A stretch of 24,160 nucleotides of DNA from Mageeibacillus sp. UBA5770 (lineage in GTDB: Bacteria; Bacillota_A; Clostridia; Saccharofermentanales; Saccharofermentanaceae): the NCBI GenBank assembly GCA_002418705.1, contig DIEQ01000080.1:1-24160 (forward strand), given 5' to 3'. The notes beneath the pieces were generated by a model. It was not told the origin of the DNA and did no database searches. It saw nothing but the letters and a program-made list of their open reading frames with translations. The translations under genes were made by a program, and so were the position numbers. Below, one piece after another: positions 22,661 to 24,160 of this stretch (position 1 is the first letter of the stretch; each line of letters starts with the position of its first letter).

Positions 22661-23896
22661 CTACGGATTCAGGCCCTCTTGTGCAAAAGCTTTCTTCAGT
22701 ATATCCATATCAGGCAAAATACAGATCGGCTGCCCGCCCGCAAGAATCGCGTTGTTTACATCTTTGAGGCCGTTGCCGGTTACGATGGAAACAACCGTTG
22801 CACTGGATGGAATCAGTCCCGCTTCACAGGCCTTTTTCAGACCTGCAGTACCTGTCACTCCGGCAGGCTCGCCAAACACTCCGCAGGTGTGACCCAGAAG
22901 GCGCATGGCATCCAGTATTTCTTCGTCAGACACGTTAATGGCAATTCCATTGGATTCCCGGATTGCGTTCAAAGCCTTATCGGGATTTCTGGGGACACCG
23001 ACGGCAATGGAATCAGCCAGAGTATTCTCTTCCATAGGCGCCCACGGCCTGCCTGTCTGGATGCTGCGGTTGAGTGGGCAGCAGCCTTCTGCCTGGACGG
23101 AAATGAGTCGGGGTAAATGATCGATCAGACCCATGGCATACAGGTCTTTCAAACCTTTCCAGACACCTGCAATTGTGCAGCCGTCCCCGACGGAGAGTGC
23201 CACAAAATCAGGTGCTTTAAAGTTCAGCTGTTCGCATATTTCGAGAGCTACCGTCTTCTTACCTTCAGACAGGTAGGGATTAACCGCTGCATTTCGGTTG
23301 TACCAGCCCCAGTGATCAATAGCCTCAGCCGAGAGTCGGAACGTATCTTCATATGATCCCTCGACCGTAATTACGTGCGCGCCAAAAATCATCAGCTGGG
23401 CAATTTTGCCTTTAGGTGCGCGGGACGGTACAAAAATATAAGTAGTAAGTCCCGCTGCTGCCGCATTTCCGGCCAGAGAGGATGCGGCATTGCCGGTCGA
23501 TGAGCAGGCAATTGTGTCTGCTCCCGCCTCCCATGCCTTAGCTACCGCCATTGCAGAAGCTCTGTCTTTCAGTGAAGCCGTGGGATTTTGACCGTCATCC
23601 TTGATATAAAGGGATTTGATGCCAAGCTGCTCCGCAAGCCTTTTTTCCTCGTATAGAGGACTCCAGCCGACCCGAAGGGGGGTGTCCGGAGTTGTCTCCT
23701 CTACAGGCAGGATTTCACGGTAACGCCACATGGTATGAGGCCGCTGTGCCAGGCTTTGCGGAGTCATCCGGGCTTTTGCATAATCATAATCATATTGGAT
23801 ATCAAGAATGCCGCCGCACGAGCAGATGGTCACATTGGGTTCTGCGGAATATTCATTTCCGCACCTGACGCATTTTGCGCAAATCACATTCTTCAT
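22661..23896 (-). CDS. thrC: Threonine synthase family PLP enzyme
   Basis: 411 residues. An N-terminal zinc-ribbon-like element (C9, C12, C25, C27) precedes the PLP fold; the Schiff-base lysine is K110 in 'NPTASLKDRAS', and the phosphate or Gly loop is 'SSTGNAASSLAGNAA'. 'VGDGCTIAGVWKG' and 'SIVTGNGLKD' are further typical segments. It would convert O-phosphohomoserine to threonine, though some members of this group act as other beta- or gamma-replacement enzymes. The ATG is one base past the stop of the upstream gene, so translation is coupled. No homoserine kinase or dehydrogenase is nearby; linkage to serine dehydratase leaves a catabolic or alternative role possible. Confidence 0.85.
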   Translation of the reverse strand: MKNVICAKCVRCGNEYSAEPNVTICSCGGILDIQYDYDYAKARMTPQSLAQRPHTMWRYREILPVEETTPDTPLRVGWSPLYEEKRLAEQLGIKSLYIKDDGQNPTASLKDRASAMAVAKAWEAGADTIACSSTGNAASSLAGNAAAAGLTTYIFVPSRAPKGKIAQLMIFGAHVITVEGSYEDTFRLSAEAIDHWGWYNRNAAVNPYLSEGKKTVALEICEQLNFKAPDFVALSVGDGCTIAGVWKGLKDLYAMGLIDHLPRLISVQAEGCCPLNRSIQTGRPWAPMEENTLADSIAVGVPRNPDKALNAIRESNGIAINVSDEEILDAMRLLGHTCGVFGEPAGVTGTAGLKKACEAGLIPSSATVVSIVTGNGLKDVNNAILAGGQPICILPDMDILKKAFAQEGLNP

Positions 23897-23897
23897 A

Positions 23898-24160
23898 TTA
23901 CATGCCTTTCAGTGTACCGGAAGCTTCGTTAAATTCATTAATGAGTTCATCAAGCTGGTCCGCCTGATTATGAACGCCCTGCCATGTTTTGTCCTCGTTG
24001 TACCACAGGTCGTTGAGATCTTCCACGGTCCTGCCCTGCTGCTCAACCCAGGTATAGTACTTCAGGTTATGGATCGCCTTCCTGTCGTTATAGTTTAGTT
24101 CCTTCATGCTGTCACACCGGGCTCCCATAAGGCACTGTTCGAAGTCGCGCACGGCCTGCA
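23898..24160 (-). CDS. C-terminal end of a probable PLP-dependent enzyme (5' part beyond the right edge)
   Basis: The frame stays open to the window edge, so the start lies outside. The 86 visible residues include 'MKELNYNDRKAIHNLKYYT' followed by 'WVEQQGRTVEDLNDLW' and end in 'ASGTLKGM'. This resembles, from memory, the tail of proteins annotated as pyridoxal-5'-phosphate-dependent protein subunit beta in Clostridia. No catalytic motif is in view. The stop (TAA) is one base from the threonine synthase ATG, so it is the preceding gene of the same operon. Confidence 0.45.
   Translation of the reverse strand, partial: QAVRDFEQCLMGARCDSMKELNYNDRKAIHNLKYYTWVEQQGRTVEDLNDLWYNEDKTWQGVHNQADQLDELINEFNEASGTLKGM

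Overview
The window looks like a chromosomal segment of an anaerobic, low-to-mid GC Gram-positive bacterium of the Clostridia type. The pointers are strong AGGAGG-like ribosome sites, a tryptophan T-box leader, an oxygen-sensitive type two-subunit L-serine dehydratase, an Fe-S aldo/keto reductase, OpuC-type osmolyte transport, and lipoprotein signal peptides of Gram-positive style. The species cannot be fixed from the sequence. I see no rRNA, tRNA, CRISPR array, transposase or prophage.

Left part (1-7300). A cut-off HSL-type esterase on the minus strand diverges from a plus-strand cluster of a double PRC-barrel protein, a GlsB/YeaQ-type small membrane protein and a DUF4332 helix-hairpin-helix protein. 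That cluster ends at a perfect 18-bp hairpin that can serve both strands. A zinc-ribbon membrane protein follows on the minus strand. Next is an OmpR-type two-component system (minus), divergent from two secreted or membrane-anchored PepSY proteins (plus). The first PepSY protein has a four-copy Ser/Thr repeat and a 43-residue tail of which 30 residues are acidic.

Middle (7300-13100). A minus-strand redox operon encodes a flavodoxin with a large internal deletion, an Fe-S-type flavoprotein reductase and an Fe-S aldo/keto reductase. It is followed by a gene-poor stretch holding an apparent gene remnant with its promoter. A stand-alone GH57-family glycosidase (plus) faces a tributyrin-esterase-like hydrolase (minus). 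A 53-residue membrane protein, too short for usual gene finders, sits behind its own terminator. An AT-rich non-coding stretch of 383 bases follows.

Right part (13100-24160). Nearly everything is on the minus strand. A predicted tryptophan ABC transporter (trpXYZ type) is preceded by a complete T-box leader with a UGG specifier and a near-consensus promoter. Immediately upstream lies a run of OpuC-like permease, binding protein and ATPase, then a pyridine nucleotide-disulfide oxidoreductase and a DUF427 protein. A plus-strand glyoxalase-like gene is broken by a TAA at codon 6. The window closes with an amino-acid operon: the C-terminal end of a probable PLP enzyme, a threonine synthase family enzyme, and sdaAB and sdaAA.

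Overall this is ordinary housekeeping and accessory metabolism. The features most worth checking are the repeat/acidic-tail PepSY pair beside its two-component system, three decaying genes (flavodoxin, a ghost gene, glyoxalase), the small membrane protein, and the tryptophan T-box transporter.
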